Shown here: positions 53,088 through 62,378 of the stretch, in pieces
How the letters are laid out: each line of letters starts with the position of its first letter
How positions within the stretch are numbered: position 1 is the first letter of the stretch
Assembly (NCBI RefSeq): GCF_001507645.1
Contig: NZ_CP013909.1
Coordinates: 992,001 to 1,056,000 of the forward strand
Direction: 5' to 3'
Source of the DNA: Hymenobacter sedentarius
Lineage (GTDB): Bacteria; Bacteroidota; Bacteroidia; Cytophagales; Hymenobacteraceae
DNA: 64,000 nt
Notes under the pieces: model-generated
The model's input: the letters and a program-made list of their open reading frames with translations, nothing else
Databases searched by the model: none
What the model was told of the DNA's origin: nothing
Translations under genes and position numbers: made by a program

Positions 53088-53948
53088 ATGATTTTATTCC
53101 ATCCCTCGAGATTACCTGTCCTTTCCAGCTTTCTTTTCTTCCTGCTGACTTTGCTGAGCGCTCCGGCGCACGCCACCACTGGCACCACCAAATCAGCGTC
53201 TGCCCCGAACACTGCCGCCACTACCGTGCTGCGGGGCCGGGCTTCCTGGTACGGCAGTTATTTTCAGGGCAAACGGACCACCAGCGGCGAGCGGTACAAC
53301 CGGTTTAAGTACACCTGCGCGCACAAAACCCTGCCCTTCGGCACCCGCCTGCGGGTCACGAACGTGAAAAACGGCAAGTCGGTGGTGGTACGCGTGAGCG
53401 ACCGCGGCCCGTTCCGCCACGAGCGGATTCTGGACCTTTCGGAAATTGCGGCCCGCCCCCTGGGCATCACGGACTGTGGCGCCGCCACGGTAGTAGCCGA
53501 AGTAGTAGCCGCCGATACGCCCCTGGGCCCGGCCAGCACCCCCGACAACTTGGCCGCGCTCTACGCCGCCGACCCCAACCCCGACGCGGCCTTCACGACC
53601 TACTCGGTGCCAACCGCCACCGACACCGAGACACCGGCCCTGATTGCGGCCTCTACCGTAACCAAGACCGCGGTAATTACCACCACCGAATCGGTTAACT
53701 GCCCCGCCGGCTTCCTCATCCAGGCCGGCTCCTTCACCGACGTGGCCAATGCCCGGAGCGTGCAGGCCCGCATCAAGTCCCTGCTGCCGGAGGTGAAAGT
53801 GGAAGTGTCGCAGTACCTGCTCGACGGCCGCCAGCGCAGCCGCGTGCTCGTGGGCAACTTCGGCGAACGCCCCGAGGCCGAAGCCGTGCGCCAGCAGCTC
53901 ATGGTCTGGGGCATTGGCGGGCTCGTGCGCGAGGTGGCCCTGCGGTGA
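53088..53948 (+). CDS. RlpA-like protein with SPOR domain
   Basis: 286 residues: signal peptide (about 1-30), a double-psi beta-barrel (about 48-135) with GRASWYGSYFQGKRTTSGERYNR, LPFGTRLRVTNVKNGKSVVVRVSDRGPF and the ILDLSEIAARPLGI closing helix, a linker, then a C-terminal SPOR domain (FLIQAGSFTDVANARSVQARIK... RVLVGNFGERPEAE) that would bind denuded septal glycan. RlpA is a lytic transglycosylase at division sites in some bacteria. Confidence 0.9.
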   Translation: MILFHPSRLPVLSSFLFFLLTLLSAPAHATTGTTKSASAPNTAATTVLRGRASWYGSYFQGKRTTSGERYNRFKYTCAHKTLPFGTRLRVTNVKNGKSVVVRVSDRGPFRHERILDLSEIAARPLGITDCGAATVVAEVVAADTPLGPASTPDNLAALYAADPNPDAAFTTYSVPTATDTETPALIAASTVTKTAVITTTESVNCPAGFLIQAGSFTDVANARSVQARIKSLLPEVKVEVSQYLLDGRQRSRVLVGNFGERPEAEAVRQQLMVWGIGGLVREVALR

Positions 53949-54115
53949 GCGTAGTGGCTCGTTTTTAGTTGTTTGTTGTTAGGCTGCGTCTTAAGCAAGC
54001 AGCCTTTCGCTTGATAGCATGGGTTCCTTAAAGGCCAATTGACGGCGTTGTCGTTATTTGGCCTTTGCTTTTGCGCGGAGGCCAGACAACAAACCACTAT
54101 CAACGGTCAACTACA

Positions 54116-56566
54116 ATGATTAAAGCCCTGTTGGCGCTGGCCGTCGGCCTCACCCTGGTGTGGACGCTGAACTCCAAACAAGGGGACGTTCCGCCGTTTG
54201 GCAAGCTGCTGAGCCCCTACCGCGGCTTCTGGCAAAACGGGGAGGCCGCGCACGATTTTCCGGCCCAGCAAACCCTGGCGTTGGCCGGGCTGCAGCAGCC
54301 CGTGACGGTGCGCTACGACGACCGCCGGGTGCCGCACGTGTTTGCCCAAAACGACCACGACCTGTACTTTGCCCAGGGCTACCTCACGGCCCGCGACCGG
54401 CTCTGGCAGATGGAGTTTCAGACGCACGTGGCCGCCGGGCGCCTGGCCGAAATAGTAGGCCCCGCCCGGCTGGAAACCGACCGGTTTTTCCGGCGCATGG
54501 GCCTGCCCTTTGGCGCCGCCAACTCCCTGAAAGTGATGATGGCCAACCCCACCACGCGCACCGTGCTGGAGTCGTATTCGGCCGGGGTGAATGCCTACAT
54601 CGGCCAGCTCACGCCGGCCACGCTGCCCTTCGAGTACAAGCTGCTCGACTACCGCCCCGAGCCCTGGCAGCCGCTGAAGTGCGCGCTGCTGCTCAAGTTC
54701 ATGGCCTGGGACCTGAGCGGCCGCACCGACGACCTGCGCATGAGCAACATCCTGCGCAAGTACGGCCCGGCCGTCACCAAAGACCTGTTTCCGGACTACC
54801 CCACGCGGGAAGACCCCATCGTGCCGGTAGGCACGCCGCTGGATTTCAAGCCCCTGGCCGCACCGCCCGTGCCCCGGTCGTTTGAGGCAGCCTACGCGGC
54901 CAACCCGCTGCGCACCGAGCCCGATGCCGAGCTGGGCTCCAACAACTTCGCAGTGAGTGGGGCCAAGTCGGCCTCGGGCTACCCACTGCTGGCCAACGAC
55001 CCGCACCTGCAGCTCAACCTGCCCAGCATCTGGTACCAGATTCAGCTCAACGCGCCCGGCGTGAACGTGTACGGCGTCACCATTCCGGGTGCGCCCACGG
55101 TCATCATCGGCTTTAATGAGAACGCGGCCTGGGGCGTAACCAACGTAGCCGCCGACGTGCTCGACTTCTACCAGCTCAAGTTCAAGGACAACACCCGCCG
55201 CGAGTACTGGCACGACGGCCGCTGGAAACCCGTGCGCCGGGTGGTGGAGCATATCAAGGTGCGCGGCCAACCCGACCGGCTCGATACCGTGCTCTACACC
55301 CACCACGGCCCCGTGGTGTACGACAAGGCCGAAAAACCTTTCCTGCCCCAGACGCCCATCGGCCACGCCATGCGCTGGACCGCCCACGACGGCGCCGACG
55401 AGATAATGACCTTATATCGGCTCAACCGGGCCCGCAGCTACGCCGACTACACCGCCGCCCTGGCCACCTGGGGCTCGCCGGCCCAGAACTTCATTTTTGC
55501 CGACAACGAGAAGGACATTGCCATCTGGCCCAACGGCCGCTTCCCGCTGAAATGGCACGACCAGGGCAAGTTCCTGCTCGACGGCACCGACCCGGCCTAC
55601 GACTGGCAGGGCTGGATACCGCAGGCCCAGAACCCGCACGTGAAGAACCCGGCCCGCGGCTTCGTGAGCTCGGCCAACCAGTTTTCAGCTGGCCCCGACT
55701 ACCCGTATTACCTGAACTGGACCTTCGCCAACTACGAGCGCGGCCACCGCATCAATCAGCGCCTCGCCGCCATGCGCCAGGTCACGCCCGACAGCCTGCG
55801 CCAGCTCCAAAACGACGTGCTCGACCTCAACGCCCAGCTCATGCTCCCCCGAATGCTGACCCTTGCTAACGAAGCCACCGGTAGCGCACTGCCCGCCGCC
55901 GATTCGCCCGAGGGAAAAGTGCTGGCCGAAATGCGCCGCTGGCCCTACCAGTACACTGCCGATGCCATCGGCCCCAGCGTGTTCAACCTCTGGTACAACG
56001 ACCTGGTGAAGCGCCTCTGGGACGATGACTTCGGCCCCAAGGCCACCGGCCTGGAAATGCGCTACCCGGCCCGCGACCGCACCAATAACCTGATTCTAAA
56101 CGAGCCCAACTCGCCGTGGATAGACGACCGCCGCACCGCCACCCACGAAACCCTGCCCCAGCTGGCCCTGCAAAGCCTGCGCTTCGCCACCGATTCGCTC
56201 ACCCGCAAGTTCGGCCCCCTGGGCCCCAAGTGGCGCTGGGCCAACCAGAAAAGCACCGACGTGCTGCACCTGCTGCAGCTCCCGGGCTTCGGGCAGATGG
56301 ACGTGGACTGCGGCGGAGGCGCCGGCATCGTGAACGCCACCTCCGAGCGCAACGGCCCCTCCTGGCGCATGGTGGTGGCGCTGGGCCCGCAGGTGCGGGC
56401 CTACGGCGTGTACCCCGGCGGCCAAAGCGGCAACCCCGGCTCGCCGTACTACAACAACCTGCTCGAAACCTGGCGCGTGGGCCAGCTCGACGAGCTGGTG
56501 TTCCTGCGCTCGGCCCAGGAGCAGCACCCGCGGGTGCCCACGGCCTGGACGCTGCAAGGCAGATAG
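54116..56566 (+). CDS. Penicillin acylase family protein
   Basis: 816-residue Ntn-hydrolase precursor. N-terminal membrane/signal segment (IKALLALAVGLTLVWTL), alpha chain with RVPHVFAQNDHDLYFAQGYLTARDRLWQMEF, then the autocleavage/nucleophile site GSNNFAVSG with Ser275, and beta chain motifs LANDPHLQLNLPSIWYQIQL, TIPGAPTVIIGFNENAAWGVTN, and FNDVLDLNAQ-like helices. It probably cleaves amide-linked acyl groups; related enzymes act on acyl-homoserine lactones, but specificity cannot be read here. ATG 54116. Confidence 0.92.
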   Translation: MIKALLALAVGLTLVWTLNSKQGDVPPFGKLLSPYRGFWQNGEAAHDFPAQQTLALAGLQQPVTVRYDDRRVPHVFAQNDHDLYFAQGYLTARDRLWQMEFQTHVAAGRLAEIVGPARLETDRFFRRMGLPFGAANSLKVMMANPTTRTVLESYSAGVNAYIGQLTPATLPFEYKLLDYRPEPWQPLKCALLLKFMAWDLSGRTDDLRMSNILRKYGPAVTKDLFPDYPTREDPIVPVGTPLDFKPLAAPPVPRSFEAAYAANPLRTEPDAELGSNNFAVSGAKSASGYPLLANDPHLQLNLPSIWYQIQLNAPGVNVYGVTIPGAPTVIIGFNENAAWGVTNVAADVLDFYQLKFKDNTRREYWHDGRWKPVRRVVEHIKVRGQPDRLDTVLYTHHGPVVYDKAEKPFLPQTPIGHAMRWTAHDGADEIMTLYRLNRARSYADYTAALATWGSPAQNFIFADNEKDIAIWPNGRFPLKWHDQGKFLLDGTDPAYDWQGWIPQAQNPHVKNPARGFVSSANQFSAGPDYPYYLNWTFANYERGHRINQRLAAMRQVTPDSLRQLQNDVLDLNAQLMLPRMLTLANEATGSALPAADSPEGKVLAEMRRWPYQYTADAIGPSVFNLWYNDLVKRLWDDDFGPKATGLEMRYPARDRTNNLILNEPNSPWIDDRRTATHETLPQLALQSLRFATDSLTRKFGPLGPKWRWANQKSTDVLHLLQLPGFGQMDVDCGGGAGIVNATSERNGPSWRMVVALGPQVRAYGVYPGGQSGNPGSPYYNNLLETWRVGQLDELVFLRSAQEQHPRVPTAWTLQGR

Positions 56567-56661
56567 CCGGGATTTCGGCTGCTTATAATATGTAGCCTTC
56601 TATTCGTTAATTGGTTAATTTGCTACAGGCCTAGCGCTTCCCGTCGCACCTTTCCTTTCTT

Positions 56662-57144
56662 ATGAAAATGAAAAGCTCCCCGTTCGTTCGTTTGCCCAAG
56701 CTGGCCAGCCGGGCTGCACTGCTGGTGGCCGTTGCGCTTGCTGGCCCGGCCGTCGCTCAAACTGCTTCCCCGCAGGAAATCCCCGTAAAAACCATTGGCC
56801 GGGTGTACCTCTCGGTAGAGCAGATGCCTCAGCTGCCCACCGGGGGTGGCAACGAGGCCATCATTCAGACCATCCAAAACAGCGTGGCCAAGTCGGGGAT
56901 GCGGTTCGACAAAACGGCCAAGGGTACGGTTTACGCCACCGTTACTGTGGGGTCGGACGGGCAGCTGCGCGATGCCCGAATCGTCAGAGCCCTGGGCGGC
57001 GGCTGCGATGAGGCCGTACTGGCCGCCGTGAAAAAGCTGCCCCGCCTCGTGCCCGGCCGGCAAGCGGGGCAGCCCGTAGCCGTGGCCCTTTCGCTGCCCG
57101 TGCCCTTTCCCTTGCCGGCGACCCCGGTTTCGAAAGCGGAATAA
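56662..57144 (+). CDS. Exported TonB C-terminal-domain protein
   Basis: 160 residues. Cleavable-looking signal peptide (LASRAALLVAVALAGPAVAQ, about 12-33), a short linker, and a TonB C-terminal-like domain (GTVYATVTVGSDGQLRDARIVRALGGGCDEAVLAAVKKLPRLVPGRQAGQPVAVALSLPVPF). It has no membrane anchor or Pro-rich stalk, so it is not a full TonB energiser; it may be a periplasmic accessory. Ends in a terminator. Confidence 0.8.
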   Translation: MKMKSSPFVRLPKLASRAALLVAVALAGPAVAQTASPQEIPVKTIGRVYLSVEQMPQLPTGGGNEAIIQTIQNSVAKSGMRFDKTAKGTVYATVTVGSDGQLRDARIVRALGGGCDEAVLAAVKKLPRLVPGRQAGQPVAVALSLPVPFPLPATPVSKAE

Positions 57145-57197
57145 CTTCTCCCAGCCTTTGTTACTAGCGGCTGCACCAGCTACTAAAGCTTAAAAGC

Positions 57198-57229
57198 AAA
57201 AAAGCCGCTCCCAAGGAAGCGGCTTTTTG
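57198..57229. terminator. Terminator between the convergent TonB-C and membrane-protein genes
   Basis: AGCCGCT/AGCGGCT stem with an 8-nt loop and A6/T5 flanks, so it works on both strands. Confidence 0.88.
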
Positions 57230-57247
57230 TATGCGTATAATTGCCGG

Positions 57248-57595
57248 CTATTTATTGCCGTTGTCAGTGCCTTTGTCCCGGTTAGCGTCTTTGCTGGCGG
57301 CAAGCTGGCGCTTTTCGCCCCGCGAGCTCACGTCGTGGGCTTCGCCCTCGTGGTCATCGTCCATGGTGCGGCTGATGATAACGACGGCCACCGTGGCCAG
57401 GGCGGCAATGCCCAGCACCATTTGGGTCGGCGTGAAGCGTTGAGCTGCCTTGCGCAGCAACGTGCCGCCGTGCTTCAGCAGGTCATCCATATGCTCGTGC
57501 TGGCCCTGGAACAGTACGTAGTAAGCACTTTCGAAAGTACGCGCGAGGTCTTCGGGCATGATTTTTTCGAGCTGCTGTTCGATTTGGGATTCCAT
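57248..57595 (-). CDS. Single-pass membrane protein, hypothetical
   Basis: 115 residues: an acidic amphipathic N-terminal half (ESQIEQQLEKIMPEDLARTFESAYYVLF... MDDLLKHGGTLLRKAAQRF), then TPTQMVLGIAALATVAVVIIS as one transmembrane helix (about 56-75), and a highly charged disordered C-terminal tail (DDDHEGEAHDVSSRGEKRQL). The motif T-T/P-T-Q-hydrophobic helix recurs in the low-complexity protein beginning at 63110, so the two may be distant relatives. Confidence 0.7.
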   Translation of the reverse strand: MESQIEQQLEKIMPEDLARTFESAYYVLFQGQHEHMDDLLKHGGTLLRKAAQRFTPTQMVLGIAALATVAVVIISRTMDDDHEGEAHDVSSRGEKRQLAASKDANRDKGTDNGNK

Positions 57596-57716
57596 AAAGA
57601 AGGTATTGAAAGGAGGAGGTGAAAGAAGACAAGGCGTTGGCCTCGAAAACTGCTGTACGCAAAAGTTTGCCGATGGGCTGCCTTTTTACCTCACTTTCCT
57701 TTGAAATAGCACTGCG

Positions 57717-59291
57717 CTACTGAACCACAAGTATTCGCGAGCCGCTGTGCTCGGCTTCGCGCACCTGGCAGTAATAGGCGCCGGCCGGCAGCCCATGCAG
57801 GTCCACGGGTAGCTGCTGGGAGCCCCGGGGCAGCACGCGGTCCACGGCGCGGCGTACCTCCCGGCCCAGCGTATCGAGCAGCACAATTTGCACGTGGGCG
57901 CCGGTGCTTTCGTAGGCCACGGTGGCTGTGCCGTCGCGCGTGGCGGGGTTGGGGTATACGGTGAATTCGGCGGCTTCTGCGGCCGGGGTGGTGGCCAGGG
58001 CGCCGGCCCGCAGTACCGGCACGTAGGGAAAGCTTTGCCCAAACAGCTGCCTGAGGGTGGCCGGGGCCACCTGGAACCAGTCTTGCAGGATGCTGGTGTA
58101 GACGCTGCGAAAGTCGTACTGCATGGCGATGTTGTCGTTCACGCCGGCGTTGGCGGGCAGCGTGGGGTTGGGCCCGTGCACGATGGGGTTCACCTTGGTG
58201 CCAAACACCAGCAGCGGGGCCGCCGCGCCGTGGTCGGTGCCGTAGCCGGCATTGGCCCGGATGCGGCGGCCGAATTCCGAGAACGTCAGCCCCACCACCC
58301 GGTCTTGCACCGATAAGCGGCGCAAGTCGTCCTGAAACGCATTCACGGCCTCCGCGATTTTGCCCAGCAGCGCGGCGTGGGTGCCGGTGCTGGTGCTGCC
58401 CGTGGCGGGCACTTGCAGTGTGTGGGTATCGAAGCCCCCGAGCGTGCACACGTAAATGCGGGTGCTCAGGCCGCCGGCCACCAGCTGCGCCACAATTTTG
58501 AGCTGGTCGGCCAGCGTGTTTTGGCCCGCCGTGGGGTACAGCGGCGAGAGGTTCTGGGCGCGCCGGGCCGCAGCCTGAATGGTGGTGGTGTAAACCTGCG
58601 TCTGGCTCACCACTTGGCGGATAAACGTGAGCTCGTGCCCGGCCGGGGTGTTGGGGGCGGCGTCCACGCCGCCGCTCAGCAGCTGGTAGAACGACGAGGT
58701 ATTGGCAATGGCCATGCCCATGTTCACGCTGGGCCCCTGCACGCAGTTGCTCACCACCGAGCCGATGCTGATGGCCAGCGGGTCGGGGCTCTGGGGGCTG
58801 GGGTAGCCCGTGGGGTAGCCGGGAAACTCGCCGTCGAGGTAGCGCCCGGCCCAGCCCGTGGTCAGGGTCACGTTCGAATCCGAGCCCGACGTCCAGATGT
58901 CGGTGGCCCGGAAGTGCGAGAAGTTCGGGTTGGGGTAGCCCACGCTTTGCACCACGCCCACCTGGCCGTTCTGGTAGAGGTTGTGCAGCGCCGCCATGGC
59001 CGGGTGAATGCCCGTGGCCGCCGTGAGCGGCAACACGGCGTTCTGGGGCAGGGCAATAGTGGGCCGCGCCGCCATCAGGGCCGGGTACTGGTCGAGGGGG
59101 ATAATCATGTTCAGGCCATCGTTGCCGCCCTGCAGCTGAATGATAACCAATACCTTGTCCGACTGCGTGGTGGCGTTCGTGAGCGCGGCCAGCGCGGGCG
59201 AGTACCCGTAGGCGCCGATGGGCAGCCCGCTCAGCAGCGCGGCTCCCGCCGTGGCCGCCGCCGTAGTGTGTAGAAATTCGCGACGTTTCAT
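57717..59291 (-). CDS. DUF1501 protein with C-terminal type IX sorting domain
   Basis: 524 residues. N-terminus MKRREFLHTTAAATAGAALLSGLPIGA looks like a twin-arginine or Sec signal. DUF1501 (sulfatase-like fold): VLVIIQLQGGNDGLNMIIPLDQ, TGIHPAMAALHNLYQNGQVGVVQSVGYPNPNFSHFRATDIW, GGFDTHTLQ and VGLTFSEFGRRIRANAGYGTDHGAAAPLLVFG. The last about 85 residues are a type IX sorting domain (FTVYPNPATRDGTATVAYES...GLPAGAYYCQV). Together with DUF1800 it forms a pair common in many phyla, of unknown function; here it should reach the surface. Confidence 0.88.
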   Translation of the reverse strand: MKRREFLHTTAAATAGAALLSGLPIGAYGYSPALAALTNATTQSDKVLVIIQLQGGNDGLNMIIPLDQYPALMAARPTIALPQNAVLPLTAATGIHPAMAALHNLYQNGQVGVVQSVGYPNPNFSHFRATDIWTSGSDSNVTLTTGWAGRYLDGEFPGYPTGYPSPQSPDPLAISIGSVVSNCVQGPSVNMGMAIANTSSFYQLLSGGVDAAPNTPAGHELTFIRQVVSQTQVYTTTIQAAARRAQNLSPLYPTAGQNTLADQLKIVAQLVAGGLSTRIYVCTLGGFDTHTLQVPATGSTSTGTHAALLGKIAEAVNAFQDDLRRLSVQDRVVGLTFSEFGRRIRANAGYGTDHGAAAPLLVFGTKVNPIVHGPNPTLPANAGVNDNIAMQYDFRSVYTSILQDWFQVAPATLRQLFGQSFPYVPVLRAGALATTPAAEAAEFTVYPNPATRDGTATVAYESTGAHVQIVLLDTLGREVRRAVDRVLPRGSQQLPVDLHGLPAGAYYCQVREAEHSGSRILVVQ

Positions 59292-59394
59292 AATTGAGCT
59301 GTTGGCTGTGAGCTACTGCTGTTAGCGTCCGTTCGTACCGCCGGCTTCAGCCCAAGGGGCACGGCCCGAGCCACCGATGACTAACCGCTTTACA

Positions 59395-61131
59395 TTAAGA
59401 CAAATGGTACTCGGCCAGCCCCATCAGGGCGCGCAGCATGGCCTGCAGCTTGGTGGCCACCGCCGCTTTTTTGGCCGTGTTGGTGGGCGCGGCCAGAAAT
59501 TGCTGCCACTCCACGGTCCACTCAAAGTCGGGCAGGCCCGGCAGCAGCGCCGATTTTAAGAAGGCCACTTGGTTGGCCGTAAGCGGAATGGGCACCATCA
59601 GCGCCACAAACTCGGCAATGAGCAGGTTGCAGTCCGACGCCGTGGTGGCCGGAAACGACTGCACCAGCGCCACCGGGTCAATCACGATTTTGGTGCTGTT
59701 GCGCGTGTAGCCGCCAGCAATAAACAGGTCCGTTACCTGGTTGCGGCGCGGCAGGGTCACGGCGTTTATCCACAGCTCGTGGTACTGCGGCGTCTGGTAG
59801 TAGGCAGCCCAGCCCGCCACGTTCGGCGGGTCGCCGAGGGTTTGCTGCTGCAGGCTGACCACCCCGTTGAGGTAGTTCCACATCCCGTATTGGGCCACCA
59901 CGTTGGTAGCGGGCGGAAACGCCACCTGCATCTGCCGGCACAGGCCCACCGAGAAATCCAGGGGGCTTTTGATAAGGCACCCTTGGTTGGCCGCGTCAAA
60001 GAAATGCTCGGAGCTGAGCAGGGTCCGCAGCACCGGCGCCACCTCAAAGTTGCTTTGCACCAGCAGCGTCGCCAACGGCTGAATGATGTTCGCTTCGGTT
60101 TGCGCATCAATCACATAATACACAAACCAGCGGTACAGCTTGCGCACCACGAAGCGCGCCGTTTCGGCCTGCTGAAAAATGAGGTTGATGAGGTCCTGGT
60201 ACTCGGCCGCGCCATTGGCCGCGATGCGGGCGTTGCCAAACGCGGCCGAAAAGACCTTGGTGGTGGCGTCGTGCCGGCTGGCCGTGAAGTAGCTGCCCAC
60301 CGGCGTACTCTGGTCGCGCCAGCCGGTGAGCACGCGGGCGGCGGCTTGCACATCGGCCTCGGTGTAGTTGGTGTAGTTGCCCGGCCCAATGAGCGGGCCC
60401 TTGCCCACGGTGAAGAGCTCCAGCAGCTCGCGGCCGTAGTTCTCATTGGGGTTGCCGGCCGTGCTCTGGTTGCCGTTGAGGTAGCGCAGCATGGCGGGCG
60501 TCACGGTCACATCCTTGGCCAGCTGCTTCACATTACCCAACGCGTGCTGGCGCAGCAGCCGGCAGTACTCATAGCCCATGCGGGCATCGTTGATAGTACC
60601 CAGCGCGATTACAAAGTGATTGTGCCAGAACAGCGTCATCTTCTCGGCCAGCGACGTGCCCTGGCCCAGCACCTGCCCCAGCCACCAGTCGCGCAGCGAC
60701 GCCCGGCGGACGCCCTCAATGTTCTGGTCGAACGCCTGCGCGGTCCAGGTCTGGCCGATGGGTACGCTGGTGTCGGTGGCCGAAACGTTCAGGGGCGGCG
60801 CCGGCGCGCCCGGGGCCGTGAGCAGCCCGTTGAGCACGGCCGTGAGGCTGGAGCCGGCCGCCGCCAGTATCTCGGGGCGAGTGGGGCCAAACAGGCAGCG
60901 GCGCAGCAGGTGGGCGGCCTGGGCATAGCCCCACGGCCCGGCGTAAGCCGTGAGCGCGCTCGTGCTCCGCGCCAGTCCGGTGGGCAGCGCTTTGTTGGCG
61001 TAGCGACTGATGGTTTCGGGTGGCCCGGTTTCGGCGGGCAGAATGGCCGCCGCGCCCAGTTGTGCGGCCCTGGCCCCGGCCGAAGAGCGAATCGCAGCAG
61101 TGTTTCGTTGAAGGAAAAGTCTACGGTTCAT
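59395..61131 (-). CDS. DUF1800 family protein
   Basis: 578 residues. Core motifs: AAHLLRRCLFGPT, DWWLGQVLGQGTSLAEKMTLFWHNHFV, LRQHALGNVKQLAKDVTVTPAMLRYLNGNQS and NENYGRELLELFTVGKG, then AARVLTGWRD, QTLGDPPNVAGW. It lies 103 nt upstream of DUF1501 on the same strand, its standard partner. The N-terminus (NRRLFLQRNTAAIRSSAG) may carry an export signal; the sequence between is Ala-rich. ATG 61131 is preferred over a TTG 15 nt upstream. Confidence 0.9.
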   Translation of the reverse strand: MNRRLFLQRNTAAIRSSAGARAAQLGAAAILPAETGPPETISRYANKALPTGLARSTSALTAYAGPWGYAQAAHLLRRCLFGPTRPEILAAAGSSLTAVLNGLLTAPGAPAPPLNVSATDTSVPIGQTWTAQAFDQNIEGVRRASLRDWWLGQVLGQGTSLAEKMTLFWHNHFVIALGTINDARMGYEYCRLLRQHALGNVKQLAKDVTVTPAMLRYLNGNQSTAGNPNENYGRELLELFTVGKGPLIGPGNYTNYTEADVQAAARVLTGWRDQSTPVGSYFTASRHDATTKVFSAAFGNARIAANGAAEYQDLINLIFQQAETARFVVRKLYRWFVYYVIDAQTEANIIQPLATLLVQSNFEVAPVLRTLLSSEHFFDAANQGCLIKSPLDFSVGLCRQMQVAFPPATNVVAQYGMWNYLNGVVSLQQQTLGDPPNVAGWAAYYQTPQYHELWINAVTLPRRNQVTDLFIAGGYTRNSTKIVIDPVALVQSFPATTASDCNLLIAEFVALMVPIPLTANQVAFLKSALLPGLPDFEWTVEWQQFLAAPTNTAKKAAVATKLQAMLRALMGLAEYHLS

Positions 61132-61292
61132 AAACAAGCACGACAAAAGACCCTAAGCAGCTCTAAATATACTTAAATCCAAGCATCATCCGCACTATGT
61201 TTCAGTTCCTTAGCAAGGACCTTGGACTTCGACTGGGGTTTAATGCACGCCTGAAAGTTTTTGCCGCACGCTGCCGGGTGCCGGGCAAGAAA

Positions 61293-61323
61293 AAAGCGCC
61301 CGGCCGCAGGGGCCGGGCGCTTT
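61293..61323 (-). terminator. Terminator of the NlpC/P60 gene
   Basis: 13-nt arms (aaagcgcccggcc and its complement) with a 5-nt loop; on the minus strand the stem is followed by more Ts. It lies 26 nt after the NlpC/P60 stop. TTGAGCTA (61335-61342) lies between the two. Confidence 0.88.
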
Positions 61324-61348
61324 GCCTGGTTCTATTGAGCTACGGGGC

Positions 61349-62044
61349 TTAGTCGGCCGTCTCGTTGGCCTCTTCGGCGGCGCGCACGCGGCCGGCGGCG
61401 TAGAAATTACGGTGGTAGTAGGGCTGGTTCAAGGAGCTCACCATCACGCCGCCGTTGCAGGCAGAATGCGCAAACTTGCCGTCTTTCAAGTAGATGCCTA
61501 CGTGGTAGATGGGTCCGCTGCCCCGGCGAAAAAACACCAGGTCGCCGGTTTTCATCTCGCTTTTGGCCACGTGCTTGGTGGTCGTGAACATGGAGCGCGA
61601 CGAGCGCTGCAGCGTCACGCCGTACACCTCGCGAAACACGCGGGTCACAAAGCCCGAGCAATCGGTGCCGCGGCGCGTGTTGTTGCCGTAGCGGTAGGGC
61701 GTCCCTATCCAGTCGGTCACGGTGCGCAGCAGGTCCTTGTTTTCGTCGAAGGCCAGGCGCAGGCCCAGGGTCTGCGCATAGTAGTGGTAGGCCAGCGAGT
61801 CGCGCGAGGCGGCCAACTCGGCGGCCGTGGCGGGCTTGGTAGCGGGCGTATTGGCCGGCGCAGCAGCTGGCTCGGAAACTTCCGAAACCCGCTCGTTCAT
61901 CGTCAGGGCCGGAAACAGCGATGCTTCGGCTACGGCTGGTGCCGCAGTGGCACGAACCGTAATCGAAGCATCGGGGGCGCGTTCGAAGAAGAAGGAGAGA
62001 GCTAGCGAGCCAGCGGCGAGGCAATACAGAATGCTATTTTTCAT
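61349..62044 (-). CDS. NlpC/P60 family cell wall hydrolase
   Basis: 231 residues: signal peptide (MKNSILYCLAAGSLALSFFF), an Ala/Pro/Thr-rich linker, then the papain-like NlpC/P60 domain (about 95-215). The catalytic cysteine is in GTDCSGFV (C129), the histidine in YHVGIYL, preceded by GDLVFFRRG. It should cut peptidoglycan stem peptides in the periplasm. Confidence 0.92.
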   Translation of the reverse strand: MKNSILYCLAAGSLALSFFFERAPDASITVRATAAPAVAEASLFPALTMNERVSEVSEPAAAPANTPATKPATAAELAASRDSLAYHYYAQTLGLRLAFDENKDLLRTVTDWIGTPYRYGNNTRRGTDCSGFVTRVFREVYGVTLQRSSRSMFTTTKHVAKSEMKTGDLVFFRRGSGPIYHVGIYLKDGKFAHSACNGGVMVSSLNQPYYHRNFYAAGRVRAAEEANETAD

Positions 62045-62378
62045 TGTCCGTCGTTAGGGGTTGGGCAAAAATTCCGGGTTCCTGTTCAGGGGAGGAAAAG
62101 CCGGGCTAAGGGGTTTCTTAGGCGATAGGCAAGGCTGGGGGTAGCCGAGTGATAAGTGAGAGAAAAGACTTGGTATCTGGTAATTCATATTTCTTATGAA
62201 TTCCGACGTTGGGTAAAGCTAGCCCTAACTTCTGGTAAACTCAGCATTTTTGCGCGGAAAAAACCAAATATTCTTCTTTAAAACCAATTTAATCATAGTA
62301 AAATAGCTTATTCTATGACAACCGTATTGCCCCTACCCTCGTATCAGCCTGCCCGCAATATTTCTGTACCTTGCCCCC
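62045..62378. other. AT-rich divergent intergenic region
   Basis: About 330 nt with no supported gene. GC falls in the second half (62220-62320). It must hold the promoters of the NlpC/P60 gene and of the small HELVH gene. The only near-consensus element is TACCTTG (62367-62373), 5 nt before the latter's ATG. Confidence 0.55.

Noticed and set aside
59569..61176. 535-residue plus-strand open frame across DUF1800
   Set aside because: Arg/Gly/Val-rich antisense shadow of a clear minus-strand gene.
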